From the NCBI GenBank assembly GCA_030407085.1, contig CM059582.1:206614001-206678000 (forward strand): 64,000 bases of DNA, written 5' to 3'. A program made the position numbers and the translations under genes. This DNA comes from Trichopria drosophilae. Its lineage: Eukaryota > Arthropoda > Insecta > Hymenoptera > Diapriidae. Position 1 is the stretch's first letter, and each line of letters starts with the position of its first letter. Below the pieces are notes generated by a model. The model had not been told where the DNA came from. It searched no databases and saw nothing but the letters and a program-made list of their open reading frames with translations. This document shows positions 33,480 to 45,676 of this stretch, one piece after another.

Positions 33480-36400
33480 GGTTGAGGGCGTCTTGCAATC
33501 TGATAACACGTGTTTTTCCTTGTTGAATTGTAAATTTGTTTTTTTACTATAAAAATTTGTATGGTCATTAGTGAAAATCGATCAGTTAGTATTTTCTCGA
33601 TTTTTGCTATACGTGTGGTACAGTTTTTATGCCCGAGAGTGGAAGTGCAAGCCAAAACCTGTTGTACGTTCACCTAATCCCAAAACTTTTTAGAGATCAT
33701 TAAGAATTTAAACGGTTTAATCATGTCGATCTGTTGTCGTTGCAATGAGGTGTTTAAAACTGGCGATATTATCGCATCCTGCTGCGTTTGCAATAGGCTT
33801 TTTCATGGATCTCCAACTTCGAACTGTGCAGCTGTGTCTGCCTCCGAAATCAAAGTTTTGGAGTTAAAGAAAGTTAAGGCTCGTTTGGTTTGTAGATGCA
33901 TGGATTGCGAAGCTGGCGATAAGCAGGATCCCATGCTTGTGAAGATAGTCTCCGATATCCAAGCTTCCCTGAAGAAACTGGCAACCAATGACTCATTAAT
34001 TCAACTTCGCAAGGATATTAAAGACTCGCTAAAGAAGGTGCAAACTATAGATGAGGTATAATCATTCCTGGCATAAAAAAGGATATTGTTGACCTGAAAG
34101 AAGTATCGCAATCTAACGAGAAAAAATATGAAGATCGCTTTGAGGAAAAAGAAGTGAGTGCACTTCGTAACCATCAATTTGATGTCAACAAGTTATCGGA
34201 ATCTAGTGCCTTATATGTTTACATGGTAAAATGGATATAATAAAAAATGATATCGAATATCGTTGTAGCAATATTATCATATTTAGGATGCCAGATAAAA
34301 AGGATTTAGCTGAAGATGTTCGCAATGTCAATGATGTTCTGAGCAAAGTAGATACAGCTCCGGTTGAGGTCAGGAGGTTAGGAGTGTTTTCATCGAACAA
34401 GATCAGGCCAATTTTGGTAAAATTAAATCATAGAGACGAAGCTTTGAAAGTCATCCGTAATTGGAAACTCCTTCCTAAGGACTATTCGTACTCGCTTGAT
34501 TACTCCCCAGCGCAAAGGGCTCTATATAATGAATGTAAAGCTGAAGTTGAATAATCCTTCAATGCTACCGACCCCACCACTAAGAGAAGGGTCAAATTCA
34601 TAGATGATGTTCCTCGCATTGTAGAAAACTCTATACCTACTCGGTCGGAAAACTAGTCAGTGGAACAACGGCGCAAGAATTTATTATTTACTACCAAAAT
34701 GTTAACGGTCTCAGAACAAAATGTGATATTGTAAGTAATAATGTGTCCTCTTTAGTACCTCAACCGGATCTACTCTTACTGACAGAAACCTACCTTCACC
34801 CAGGAATATACGATAATGAGTTGAGTTTATTAGGTTTTAAGGTGTTTCGTCGTGACAGAGTCTCCGTTAGGGGTATTAGTGGATACGGTGGTGGGTTATT
34901 AATCGCAGCTAGTCAATACCTCGTCTTAGTCTGTGATAGTATTCATACGGATGTCGAGCAGTTATTTACAACTATTAGAATCGGAACTAGAATACTTCTA
35001 ATAGGATTGATCTATATTCCTGCAGGATCTGATACTAGTGTTTATTGTAAGCATGTTGAAGAGATTTGTCAAATGGCCAAGTATCCCGATCATGAGTTGC
35101 TCTTGGTTGGAGATTACAACCTTCCGCTAACCACATGGAATTTACCTTCCGAAGAATACAACTGTTAACTGTAGCCATCGAGATGCGGTTATCCGGGAAG
35201 ATGCTAGGATTATTGGGAACCTCGCAGCGCTTCATAGTTTATACCAATCTTTTTCCATAGCTCCGAGTAAAGGCTATTCTCTGGACCTAGCATTCAGTAA
35301 ACAAGGGAATTTGTCTCATCTATCGTCAGCTGGCTTTTTGGTCCCGGAGGACATTCATCATCCATCAGCGTTCTTCAAGATTGACAGCTCAAGCAATTTT
35401 CTAGTACAACCAGTTGCCAAAGTCATAAATTATCCAGTCATTTCCAGGAAATTGACGTCATTGAAATTCTCAGTATCGGACGGCCTCCGAGCTTTTTCTT
35501 TACCCCAACTCCTTTCCACCCGAAAAAGGAGCTCGAAAGCAGTTTATTGGTTGGTATAGTACCGTCCACATAAGGAAAATATTTCATCGATCAATCATGA
35601 GGTGTTTATCAGGAGGATTTCCCTTTTTTTCTAATGTTTTTTTTTGTTGTTTTCTTTTTTCTAAACGTTTTCCTTTTTTCATTTTTGCTTTGTTCCATTG
35701 ATTCGATCGATCTTGCTTTCACCCTTCCTTGCATTGTTCTTGCTTTTCCTTTTCCTTTTATCGTCTACTCTTCCTATATAAGGTGTTTTCCCATTTGATT
35801 TCATTCAGTCTGCAGCTGGTATTCTGCATAGCTGGGCAGCAATCCCCTGTCACTTGATCGAGATTCTCCGCAGGAATTTTGACAATAAACTTTGCAGAGA
35901 TCAGGTAAGAAGTACGAAATTTTATTTAAGTCAAAATTAATTAGTGCAATTGATATTGAATTACAGTCGAACCTAGCTAATCCTTTAATGCCCGGCTGCA
36001 ATATTCCCCTCCAATCTGGCAAATTCGAAGCTCCCCACCATCGCATATTTTCTAACTCTACCAGCGTTCCTTCGTGTAAATATATACATACATATGTCAA
36101 AATTTTAATTCGTTTACTTTTTTACGAAAACTATAATTTAAAATTGAAAAATATGTTAAAACATAGAAAATTTATTAAAAATTAATGAAAATTACTCAAA
36201 TACTCGATGTTTATATTTGGAAATTTCCTAGTTTCTATAAAAAAGCATGGGATGACGGACGAAAGTGAAGGGGTTAAGATGGACAGCAAAATCCACGGAA
36301 TAACGTGGTTAAAAGGATTTGCGAGATTCGTCTGTATATTGTTGCTAGAATATATATAATTAGCAAATAAATACTTCCTCAAGAATTTTCCAGTCATTTC

Positions 36401-37850
36401 CCAGAAATTACGTATCAGATATTCTCAGTACCGAAGGCCTCCGAGCGTTTTATTTTCAACTCCTTTTGAATAATTTCGGGAGTCGGGGACTATGATGTCC
36501 TGAGCGAGCATTAGCGAGCGAAGATATAAAGCTACATAGTACCCTCATTAAACGTTCAGAGCATCCAATGGGATTTTTGTAACGCTAACTTTGAATATAT
36601 GTCATCGTCGTTAGGTGAAGTTGATTGGGAGTTGTTGTCGGAAGTTCAGTTAGACGAAAGTATTTCTATTTTTTATAACAAAATTTATTCGGTTATTAAT
36701 AAATTTGTTCCGGCTAAGCGTATTTATTCTTCGAGCTACCCAGTTTGGTACACGCAAGAGTTGAAAGACTCTATAATAAACCAGAAAATTGCGCATAGAA
36801 GATGGCGTATACCAGCTAGCCGGACAGACTTCATAGATTTTAAGCGTTTACGGGCGAAATGTATATACCTCTCGAAGAATTCGTATAAGGATTATATTAA
36901 CAAGTCGAATCAAATGCGAAATCGAATGTAAAAGCGTTTTGGTCCTATGTTAGTAGGGTAAAGTCTTCGAATGGAATCCCTAATTCCATGTTTCTCGATA
37001 ACAATCAAGCTTCGGCTGGGACGGATATATCAAATCTCTGTGCCGAGTTATTTTGCTTCAATCCATATAAAATATAGTTCTTTTGATTTAAGAAATTATG
37101 ATTTAGAAGAGGAGGGGATTCTAAATGATCTGTTTGTCTCAGAGGAAGATATAATGCGAGCCCTAAACAACTTGGATGAAAAATTTAGTTGCGGTCCTGA
37201 CTTCTTGCCGTCAATATTTGTCAAGAAGTATATTGGAGCAGTTTTAAATCCTATTTTATTAATCTTTAATAAGTCCTTATCGGAAGGTTTTCTCCTCAAC
37301 GTTTGGAAACAGTCGTTTGCAACGTCCGGGATTACAGACCAATATCTATTATCAATACCTTACCGAAACTTCTTGATGCAATTGTTGCGGTTAAGATATC
37401 GGATGCCTTTTCATCTATTTTACCAGATGCATAGCACGGGTTCGTCACTGGTAAATCTACTACTACGAATTTATTATTATACAGTGATTACATCGTTCGG
37501 GCATTGGAGAACTCCAGACAAGTTGATTCAATCTGTCTGAATTTCTCCAAAGCATTTGATATAGTCGATCACGGCTGTTTGGTTGATAAATTGTATCGTT
37601 TAGGGCTTATAAGAAATGCTCTTAGATGGATCGCATTTGCCACTTTTAAATTGTATATTGCTAACACTACGAAAAATTATGTTTAAGTATTTTATTTTCG
37701 ATTATTATAATTATTATTATTATTATTTATAAATTCTCTATTGATGTTTCAAATTGTACAGCGCGTCAATATTTTTGTATACTATTTTTTGTGTAAAGGC
37801 ACTTCATTCTGCCGTTGATCTATACTAAATAAAAATAAATAAATAAAAAT
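33480..37850 (+). mobile_element. CR1-like LINE, inactivated
   Basis: ORF1 (33723-34061, continuing to 34554) starts MSICCRCNEVFKTGD and has a Cys/His pattern (CCRC, CCVCNRLFHG, CRCMDC) like the PHD-type finger of CR1 ORF1 proteins, then a coiled segment. ORF2 endonuclease lies at 34743-35400 (LLLLTETYLHPGIYDNE, LLLVGDYNLP), cut by a stop at 35166. Reverse transcriptase remnants lie at 36600-37690 (SCGPDFLPS, NFSKAFDIVDH). Frameshifts abound. The 3' end has TTGTGTAAAGGC and an AAATAAATAAATA tail, like the other CR1/L2-like copies here. An LTR-like insertion lies between endonuclease and RT. Confidence 0.8.
35430..36470 (+). mobile_element. LTR-like insertion inside the CR1-like LINE
   Basis: Two diverged direct copies of CCAGTCATTTCC...CTCAGTA..GGCCTCCGAGC (35439 and 36389) bracket about 950 bp. 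The interior holds CTATATAAGG followed about 25 bp later by TCATTCAGTC (TATA box and arthropod initiator), and AATAAA at 36365. This resembles a solo LTR, or an LTR inserted with local duplication. No coding region for gag or pol was seen. Confidence 0.45.
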
Positions 37851-38411
37851 CACACCATCGATGTAAAATTACGATTCCTACTGGTATTTTTATTTCCACC
37901 TTTTACGCTGTAAATTTACGTTTCCATTGTAAATTTTACACGTTTACGGTAAATTTCCTTCCGTTTTCGTTGGATATTTACCGAAAACATGCAATTTTAT
38001 AACGAGAGTATTTTCTTTTTTAGTAAAATTACATCAACTTTTTTTGCAGTGAATGTTATATTTCCCCCTAGTCATTGTTGTCATGTGTAATTCATAAGTG
38101 AGGTTAAGTTATACATTTGCTCGCGTTTGATGAACCTGAAGGACCAGATGCTTCAATCGTTTATTCTTCTTGATTAGTACACCAGTTTTCGATGGTATTT
38201 AATTGTATATTCGTTTAAACTGCGTTAAATACTACAACGAAAAAAATACAACTTAAGGGAAGAAGTGACCATCTTATGTCTCGATTGAACAACATAACGG
38301 AAGGCTTGTATATTCATAGGGATTAAATTAAGTTGTTTGTTACTAGATTGCGCTACTTCTAGTAACAAAAACCAAACTAAAGATACATATCCGGAATAAT
38401 TTCCCCTAGCG

Positions 38412-38587
38412 GACTGGCTTTAAGCATGTAAACACACCTTTACGGTGTAATCGACTTTTTATATCGCTCATCGATATGCGATAAAACAAACCTAGAATCG
38501 CGACTTGTACTCAAAGGAGAGAAGAAGAATTGAAAACACTGGAACGGCCGAACACACGAAAATTGCATTTCGGTGTGTTAAAGCCAG
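38412..38587. mobile_element. Probable MITE upstream of DDB1
   Basis: The ends CTGGCTTTAAGCATGTAAAC...ACACC and GGTGTGTTAAAGCCAG are inverted relatives of each other, 176 bp apart. No clear target duplication. Its position, 80 bp before the DDB1 start, places it in the promoter or 5' UTR. Confidence 0.5.
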
Positions 38588-38666
38588 CACGAATCGTAAA
38601 AAACTTATAAATAATCCGTCGTAAGACAATTTTTTTTCAGTGGAAAGACAAAATATAATGAAAGCA
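38588..38666 (+). promoter_or_regulatory. DDB1 5' UTR with possible splice acceptor
   Basis: TTTTTTTTCAG ends at about 38640, directly before TGGAAAGAC and the start codons, and looks like an acceptor. A non-coding first exon upstream is therefore possible. Two in-frame ATGs follow, at 38658 and 38667. Confidence 0.4.
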
Positions 38667-38727
38667 ATGGCTAACCATTACGTTGTAACTGCACATAAAC
38701 CAACGGCAGTCACAGCCTGCGTAACCG
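38667..38727 (+). CDS. DDB1: DDB1 exon 1
   Basis: Encodes MANHYVVTAHKPTAVTACVT and one base of the next glycine codon. The human protein begins [20 protein letters not shown], so the second ATG (38667) fits the family start; the ATG at 38658 would add MKA. The exon ends at a GTAAGC donor. Phase fits exon 2 (G|GT). Confidence 0.93.
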
Positions 38728-39052
38728 GTAAGCTAACCTCTAAATTATCCTCTCGACTTTTTCCAAAGTCAAATTTTCATTAGTCACAATCTTACTTGAT
38801 ATAAAAAATCAAAATATCGTGACTTTTGGTAACCAATAATTCGAGAGTCTTCCCAAAAACTTTTGAAAACTTTTCTCGTTACTTAATTTTAGACATTGCA
38901 TATATATGTTAAATAATTGCTATCATCAATTTTCTAGTTTTTCTTGATTTATTTCCAAATATGTAACAATTTGAAACAGCAAGTTTAGATGCTTGCATAA
39001 TTTTATACTTTTATCTATAATCTACACTTTATGAATCATTTTGTGTGTCAAG

Positions 39053-39201
39053 GTAATTTTACGTCGCCAACGGATCTGAATTTAATTTTGGCAAAGAATA
39101 TGCGATTAGAAATTTATCTTGTGACTCCTGAAGGGCTTCGACCACTTAAAGAAGTTGGCATTTATGGCAGGATTGCTGTAATCAAGTTTTTTAGGCCACA
39201 G
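39053..39201 (+). CDS. DDB1: DDB1 exon 2
   Basis: A 149 bp exon encoding [20 protein letters not shown] through [12 protein letters not shown], the first blades of beta-propeller A (human [20 protein letters not shown]). The acceptor is TGTCAAG and the donor GTACTG follows CAG; it ends in phase 0. The open frame upstream of the acceptor is intronic. The downstream intron (39202-59156, about 20 kb) is the longest in the window. Confidence 0.95.
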
Positions 39202-40049
39202 GTACTGTTAAATTTTATGTTTTTTTTAAGTTTTATTAAAATTTTTCTTTACTTAATTCTTTGTAACATTAATATATTATTAAAATGGGAATTTCATTAT
39301 TCTACTATAATAAAGAATTGGTTCCATGACATTTTTATCAAATGCATTTTTGTCCCCTGAAAACGAATATGATAGAAATTGGAGCTTGGCTGTATCTTTT
39401 AAATTTTTAACATTTTTTTGCATTTATTTCGAAAAGTTCATATTGTATGAAAAAATGTTTCAAACGAGAGTAGTAGAGCGAAAAAATCTCTACAAAAAAG
39501 ATGGTATATATTTATTTCGTAAAATCTATGGTAATGCTGTAAAATAACAATAAAAATGGCTCCGCCTCCAGTTTTTAAATTAGTAATAATTAGTATTGAA
39601 AAACTTTATTTTAATTATAAGAAACAATAAAATTGATGATTTCGTCAAGAGTGAACTGTAAACAAATGTGAATGAGGACCAGAAACAATATATAATCCAT
39701 GTCATCACCAAATTCCATCAAAAATATCCTGATGCGCAAAAGTTAACAATTTTTCTTGATTTTTAACTTAGTACATTTGTCTAATATTTTTTGTAATATT
39801 CATAAACTAATAAAATTATACAGATGTTAGTCTGCCATGTTCCGTAAGAAAAGTCGTATGTCCATTTTAGTTAGGACAACTATTATATCACTCGTAGATT
39901 GTTAGTCTTTCGCAAGCGATACGAAAGAAAAACAATCTCATGTTATGTATTTGGCTCATAAAAATTATGCACAACTGAAAGTAAATTCATTAGAAAACAA
40001 ATTCACTGCCACAAAAATTTCACAAAATATACCCAAAATGCAAAAAAAA
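39202..40049. other. Start of DDB1 intron 2, no feature
   Basis: AT-rich sequence without recognisable repeats. The open frame 39326-39547 has no domain and no support. Confidence 0.5.
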
Positions 40050-41480
40050 AAATTTTCTGATGATACATTTTGAAAATTCAAAATGGCGGATTCAATATGG
40101 AGGACCAATTTTCTAAATTCCAACTATTTTGCTTGATACTTTTTCTCGGGGGTTTTCGGGACATCTAATAAGAATTTAAAGTCAGATTTTGAAAATTCAA
40201 AATGTCGGATTCAAAATGGCGGACAAATTTTTAAAAAATCGAACCATTTTGCTTGAAACTTGCTACACTCAGGGTTTTTTGGGATGCCGATGACGAATGT
40301 GAAGTCAGATTTCGAAAATTCAAAATGGCCGATTCAATGTGGCGGACAACTTTTCTAAAATTCAACTATTTTGCTTAATACTTTTAAATCTCGGGGGTTT
40401 TCGGGACATCTAATAAGAATTTAAAGTCAGATTTTGAAAATTCAAAATGGCGGACAAATTTTTAAAAAATCGAACCATTTTGCTTGAAACTTGCTACACT
40501 CGGGGTTTTTTGGGATGCCGATGACGAATGTGAAGTCAGATTTCGAAAATTCAAAATGGCCGATTCAATGTGGCGGACAACTTTTCTAAAATTCAACTAT
40601 TTTGCTTAATACTTTTAAATCTCGGGGGTTTTCGGGACATCTAATAAGAATTTAAAGTCAGATTTTGAAAATTCAAAATGGCGGACAAATCATTTTGCTT
40701 GAAACTTGCTACACTCGGGGTTTTTTGGGATGCCGATGACGAATGTGAAGTCAGATTTCGAAAATTCAAAATGGCCGATTCAATGTGGCGGACAACTTTT
40801 CTAAAATTCAACTATTTTGCTTAATACTTTTAAATCTCGGGGGTTTTCGGGACATCTAATAAGAATTTAAAGTCAGATTTTGAAAATTCAAAATGGCGGA
40901 CAAATTTTTAAAAAATCGAACCATTTTGCTTGAAACTTGCTACACTCAGGGTTTTTTGGGATGCCGATGACGAATGTGAAGTCAGATTTCGAAAATTCAA
41001 AATGGCCGATTCAATGTGGCGGACAAATTTTCTAAAATTCAACTATTTTGCTTGATACTTTTTCTCTTGAGTTTTTGGGACCTCTAATAAGAATTTAAAG
41101 TCAGATTTTGAAAATTTAATATGGCCGACAAATTTTTAAAAAATCGAACCATTTTGCTTGAAACTTGCTACACTCAGGTTTTTTTGGGATGCCGATTTCG
41201 AATGTGAAGTCAGATTTCGAAAATTCAAAATGGCGGATTCAATTTGTCCGCCAAATTGTCTGAATTTCAACTATTTTGGTTGACACTTTTTCTCGGGGGT
41301 TTTCGGGACATCTAATAAGAATTTAGTCGGATTTTGAAAATTCAAAATGGCGGATTCAATATGGCGGATAAATTTTTCAAATCCCAACCATTTCGCTTGA
41401 AATTGGTTACCCGGGGATTTTCGGGGTGGCCGATTACGAATCTGACCTCAGATTTTCAAAATTCAAGATGGCGGATCCAA
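40050..41480. repeat. GCCAT/ATGGCG array with a dimeric higher-order unit
   Basis: Same family as 6280-9185, here mostly in the opposite orientation. Two subunits alternate. One contains GAACCATTTTGCTTGAAACT, CTACACTCGGGGTTTTTTGG and GATGCCGATGACGAATGTG; the other contains CAACTATTTTGCTTAATACT and GGGGGTTTTCGGGACATCTA. The landmark TTTAAAGTCAGATTTTGAAA occurs near 40173, 40421, 40649, 40867 and 41094: about 218-248 bp spacing, five dimers. Every subunit holds TTCAAAATGGC. Confidence 0.9.
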
Positions 41481-42290
41481 AATGGCCATCAAAAAATTAA
41501 AAAATTTATTTGATCGAAATGAAAATGGGTACGAGCTGGTCTCTTATTTTCAAAACTCAAGATGGCGGATCCAAGATGGCCGACCGAAATTTAAAAATTT
41601 ATTTCATGGAGATGAAACTGGGTACTCGAGAGTTTTCGGGTAGTCAGATTTTGATAATTTAAAATGCCAGACAAATTTTCTAAATTCCAACCATTTTACG
41701 TGATATTTATTACTCTGGGGTTTCGGGACCGCTGATTACGATTTGAAGTTGGATTTTATTTATTTATTTATTTTTATTTAACGGGTTATACCCTTTCTTG
41801 TATACACGGTGTACGTCAGTAAATACAATCTTGAAATGAAAAACAAATATAAATTCAGATTTTTACAATTTTTACATTACAAATTTACAAATTTTTACAA
41901 AAATATAAATACAGATTCAGATTTTGAACATTTTTCAACTAAAATGGTTCCATTTTGGGAAAATTTCTCCGCCATATTGTAGCCGTCATTTTAAATTTTC
42001 AAAATATATCATCAGATTTGTAATCAGCGACCTCGAAAACCCCCGAGTAACAAATTTCAAGCAGAACTTTTCAAAAAAGTGTCCGCCATATTGGATCCGT
42101 CATTTTGAATTTCCAAAATCTGACCTCAGATTCGTAATCAGCGACCCCGAAACACCCAGAATAATAAGTTTCAGGCAAAATGGTTAGACTTTTCAAAAGT
42201 GTTCGCCATTTTGAATTTCCAAAATCTGATCTCAGATTTGTCATTATGACCCGGAAAACTCGCGAGTATTAAATTTCAAGCGGTTTTATA
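41481..42290. repeat. Degenerate flank of the array with a LINE tail inserted
   Basis: Looser array units (AAGATGGCGGATCCAAGATG; GTCCGCCATATTGGATCCG) on both sides of a LINE 3' end at 41757-41925 (TTTATTTATTTATTTTTATT followed by AACGGGTTATACCC, minus orientation). From 41925 the array runs in the opposite orientation to 40050-41480. Confidence 0.75.
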
Positions 42291-42859
42291 AACATTTTAT
42301 GCACACATTGATTGAACACAATGTCATACTTCATGACTAAGATTTTGCAAAAAATTGTGAAAACTTTGTGGATTTATATATTTTTTTTGACACAGTGATT
42401 ATGAAAATTGACAACGCCACCATATCCAATACACCTTAGACTGTCTAGAAATGGATTTCGTTTTATTTTACATAAATTCCAGAATTTGTTAGTCTACTTT
42501 TCATGTCATGACAAAGATTTGCCTTTTTCTGGCAGTCTGGGAAAAGTCCAAAATGACAAAGATCTTCGTTATTGGCAGTCAAGAGGTTAAGAACTTGTGA
42601 TCACGTGACACTGTATTATGTATTTAAAAAATTATGTTTCTTTTTTTTACGCAAGTGTTATCAACATATTATTATTATTAACATATTCTATTTTTGATAT
42701 TTTATTCAGAGTTATCTTTATTTTTATATTTAATTTTTATTATTATTATTATTGTTCATGTGATGGTAACATCTTGTACTGTTACTTGAGTACACTTGCA
42801 GACAAGTTCATATTAGAACTTATGCAGGAAGCTTAGCCACAGTCCAAGGAAAGAAGACC
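42291..42859. other. Non-coding, no feature
   Basis: AT-rich with an ATT microsatellite near 42733-42752. The open frames here have no recognisable domain. Confidence 0.45.
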
Positions 42860-43122
42860 TTAACCCTTTAACTGCACAAATTACACAGGGACTTCAGCAT
42901 CGTTTTATGTATAAAATACAATTTTTTTTAAAATGGAAACATCTATATCCGACTAGTGTTGAGGTCGCTCATTCGATTGCCGCTACATTTTCGAAAAATG
43001 GCGTTTAACACATTTTTTTTACAAAAATACTGAAAAAACGTGATTTTTTAGCTACAATTTTTTTTAAGTGCATTTTTAACTACGATACCGTTTCAGATCA
43101 CCTTCTAACCTATCAGAAACGT

Positions 43123-43520
43123 CCCAGAGAGCAAGGCGTGAGTGTCACTATGTTCTCACATTTGAGCCCTCATTTGTGAGGGCGTATATGAGTTCACATG
43201 AGACTTCATGTGAGAGATTAATGCATTGCGCAAGCGCGAAAAGTCTCTGCTTCCACGCATAAATGAGAACTTTGTGATACTTTTGATTGGCTAACGGTAT
43301 AGGTCGGTAACCAATAGCCGCCTGGTGGAACTCCTATGCGACAGAACGTTAGCGGTTTGCGCATGCGCGAATTCCTTCATAAAGCAAAACTCATACATGA
43401 GTGACAATTGTCAGACGATTTGAGGACAGATATGACACTCACATGGAGACTCAGAATGAGATTTACTCTCACTTGTGAGTGCACATGAAGAGCGATATGA
43501 CACTAACGTTGCTAACTGGG
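43123..43520. mobile_element. MITE, CCCAG...CTGGG ends, GT duplicated
   Basis: A 398 bp element with ends CCCAGAGAGCAAGGCGTGAG and (complement) CCCAGTTAGCAACGTTAGTG. Deleting it with one GT gives AAACGTGTTCCCGATTG, exactly the complement of the right arm near 44895. The interior has many CTCACATGTGAG-type palindromes (GTGAG/CTCAC). Confidence 0.85.
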
Positions 43521-43601
43521 GTGTTCCCGATTGTTGTACTTCAAAATTATATATTCACATATTTTGATTTATTGTGGTTTTCGTTTCAAAATGGCGCCTG
43601 A

Positions 43602-43997
43602 GAGCACGTACACACTGACAACGAATCGCCAAAAGCGGCAAGCGAAATACACCACAATTTTACGATAATAAAAATGTATTTATTGATATTTTTCTTCATA
43701 CATGCATAGATTTTTATATTATTTAATTTTGCTCGTATAATTTGCCATTATGTACGATTCGCTTACCGTTAATCGTAATTCGCTTTTTGCATTTCGAGGT
43801 TAGCCGCCATGGTAAGCGAAACATAAAAATTAGGAAGTAAATCGCGAGAATGACAAGACTATATATAAAAACCTGAAAAAACAAGTAAATATAAATATTT
43901 TTAAACAGCAATATCGAAATATCGACTTTTATTATTGTACAATTTTTGTACATTTCGCTTGCCGCTTTCGCGATTCGCTATCAGTCTGCACACTCCC
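43602..43997. mobile_element. MITE, PIF/Harbinger-like, TGA duplicated
   Basis: A 396 bp element with ends GAGCACGTACACACTGACAA and (complement) GGGAGTGTGCAGACTGATAG, then CGAATCGC on both. TGA flanks both sides; removing it restores GCGCCTGAACGTTG, matching the opposite arm (44837-44850). A 3 bp target and the GGG-type start fit PIF/Harbinger, with a non-standard TGA target. An internal repeat GGCAAGCGAAATA/GTAAGCGAAAC is present. Confidence 0.8.
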
Positions 43998-44119
43998 TGA
44001 ACGTTGAAAATTTTTTAAATTGAAGAAAATGATATTATTCCGGATCTGTTAGGTTTTCTTTGTAGTAAAATCGTACAAAAATCAGTTATTATGAGTTTTG
44101 TATGGCCTATTTTGATTTA

Positions 44120-44341
44120 GGGGTCGTTTCCACGGGGTATTGTCTTACGTTTACGCTTACGTTTGCGTTTAGTGAAATGCGATATAATCGAAATTATCGA
44201 GGGTATCGGGAGTGTCTTTCCTATATTGACCAATGAGAACACGAGTCACTTTCGAGAATCTCAATATTCTCGATTATATCGCATTTCACTAAACTCAAAC
44301 GTAAGCGTAAGCGCAAGAAAATGCCCCGTGGAAACGACCTC
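44120..44341. mobile_element. MITE, PIF/Harbinger-like, TTA duplicated
   Basis: A 222 bp element with ends GGGGTCGTTTCCACGGGGTA and (complement) GAGGTCGTTTCCACGGGGCA, TTA on both sides, and an internal near-palindrome (TAAGCGTAAGCG...). The other hairpin arm reads GATTTCCGAAAG at this point, the empty site. Confidence 0.87.
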
Positions 44342-45676
44342 TTACGAAAGCAGTAATATCCCATAAAATCCAATTTCAAGATGGCGACTGCCATGTGCTC
44401 AGTAAATACAAATAAACCATGCAGAATAATTTCAGGAAGATCGTTCTCATCTCATAATTTTTTTCTCAAGAACCATTTATACAATCAAAAAAATATTAAG
44501 AATTAAGCTGACTTGAAAATCTGATTGGAATACGGTAGTATTTTCCAGAAATGGGAAATTTTACATGACGGGTCCGCCATATTGGATCCGCCATTTTGAA
44601 TTTCGGTAAACTGACTCAAGATTCGAGTTTAGCGATGACTGACACCTATGAGATTGTTAATTAGCAAATTTCACACCAATTTTGGTTGTAACAGAACTCG
44701 AAATACACATATTTCTACTGAGCACATGGCAGTCACCATCTTGAAATTGGATTTTATTAGATAATACTGCTTTCGGAAATCAAAATAGGTCATACAAAAC
44801 TCGTAATAACTTATTTGTACAAAAATTTCAACGTTCAGGCGCCATTTTGAAACGAAAAACAAAATATGTGAATGTTTAATTTTGAAGTAAAACAATCGGG
44901 AACACGTTTCTGACAGGTTAGAAGGTGATCTAAAACCGTTATCATGGTTAAAAATGCATTTTAAAAATAAATTGAAGCTAAAAATCGCAGTTTTCAGCAT
45001 TTTTGTAAAAAAATGTGTCAAGCGTCATTTTTTGAAAATTTCAAAAGCGCGAATCGAAAAAGCGACCTCAAAACTAGTCGTACATAGATGTTCTCATTTT
45101 TTTTAATTTTTATTTTATACATAAAACGATGCTTAAATCCATGTGTAAGTTGTGCATATTTGGGACATAAAGGGTTAATCTAGAATATTAGAAAATCTTC
45201 AATAAGAATTTGTAACTAATATTGTAATGAAATTAAACCACATGTATCTTATTTTATGAAATCTTTATGAAATATTCACGATTTTGAAATAATAGCAAAA
45301 GCCCCTTTTTAATTAAATAAATAATCGTTTATTATTCAAAATTTTTTTCGTCACACCTATAATTTATTGCATTATTTAATGAACATTTTCATATTGTTTC
45401 ATAGCGAACAGATCATCTAATATTTAAATAATGGAGATAACAAATTTTATGGTCATAGAATTTAGACATAAAAACCTTTTACAACGTTATTGTTTACAAT
45501 GTTTATTATTGTTTACAATATTTATTATTGTCTACTTAATTATAATGATCGAAAAATACCAAGATCTTCTTCACTTATGTTAAACAGTCGAAAAGTTTTT
45601 TGAAAACATCTATAAAACATAGATGAATTTCTTGAATTATACGACCTTTTTATTGCATATTTACAAAATTATAGTA

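Larger units (their letters stand above)
32971..38051. mobile_element. DNA transposon with CTGCAAAAAAAGTYGATGTA ends, split by a LINE
   Basis: The left end (32971-33480) starts CTGCAAAAAAAAGTCGATGT; the right end (37852-38051) is the complement of CACTGCAAAAAAAGTTGATG. Both ends share AAGTGGAAATAAAAATACCA-like sequence about 40 bp in, so they are arms of one element. TGTAATTTTACA-type palindromes repeat through both arms. The 4.4 kb between is the CR1-like LINE. The left terminus lacks two bases compared with the right. Confidence 0.7.
42860..45178. mobile_element. TTAA hairpin element with three MITEs in one arm
   Basis: TTAA at both ends, terminal sequences CCCTTTAACTGCACAAATTA and (complement) CCCTTTATGTCCCAAATATG. 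Arms: left 42864-44400, right about 44715-45174; for example AAGATGGCGACTGCCATGTG at 44381 pairs with CACATGGCAGTCACCATCTT near 44720. The left arm is longer by about 1 kb, wholly accounted for by three MITEs that are absent from the right arm. The spacer (44400-44715) includes CCGCCATATTGGATCCGCCA. No coding capacity. Confidence 0.88.

Noticed and set aside
35801..36100. 99-codon minus-strand frame
   Set aside because: Lies within the LTR-like insertion, opposite to its presumed direction, with no recognisable domain.
39031..39052. Upstream start for DDB1 exon 2 (MNHFVCQ)
   Set aside because: This is intron sequence before the acceptor; it does not match the family, whereas GT after CAAG joins exon 1 exactly.
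40050..41480. CRISPR-like regular repeats
   Set aside because: Units are contiguous tandem repeats without unique spacers, in a eukaryotic intron.
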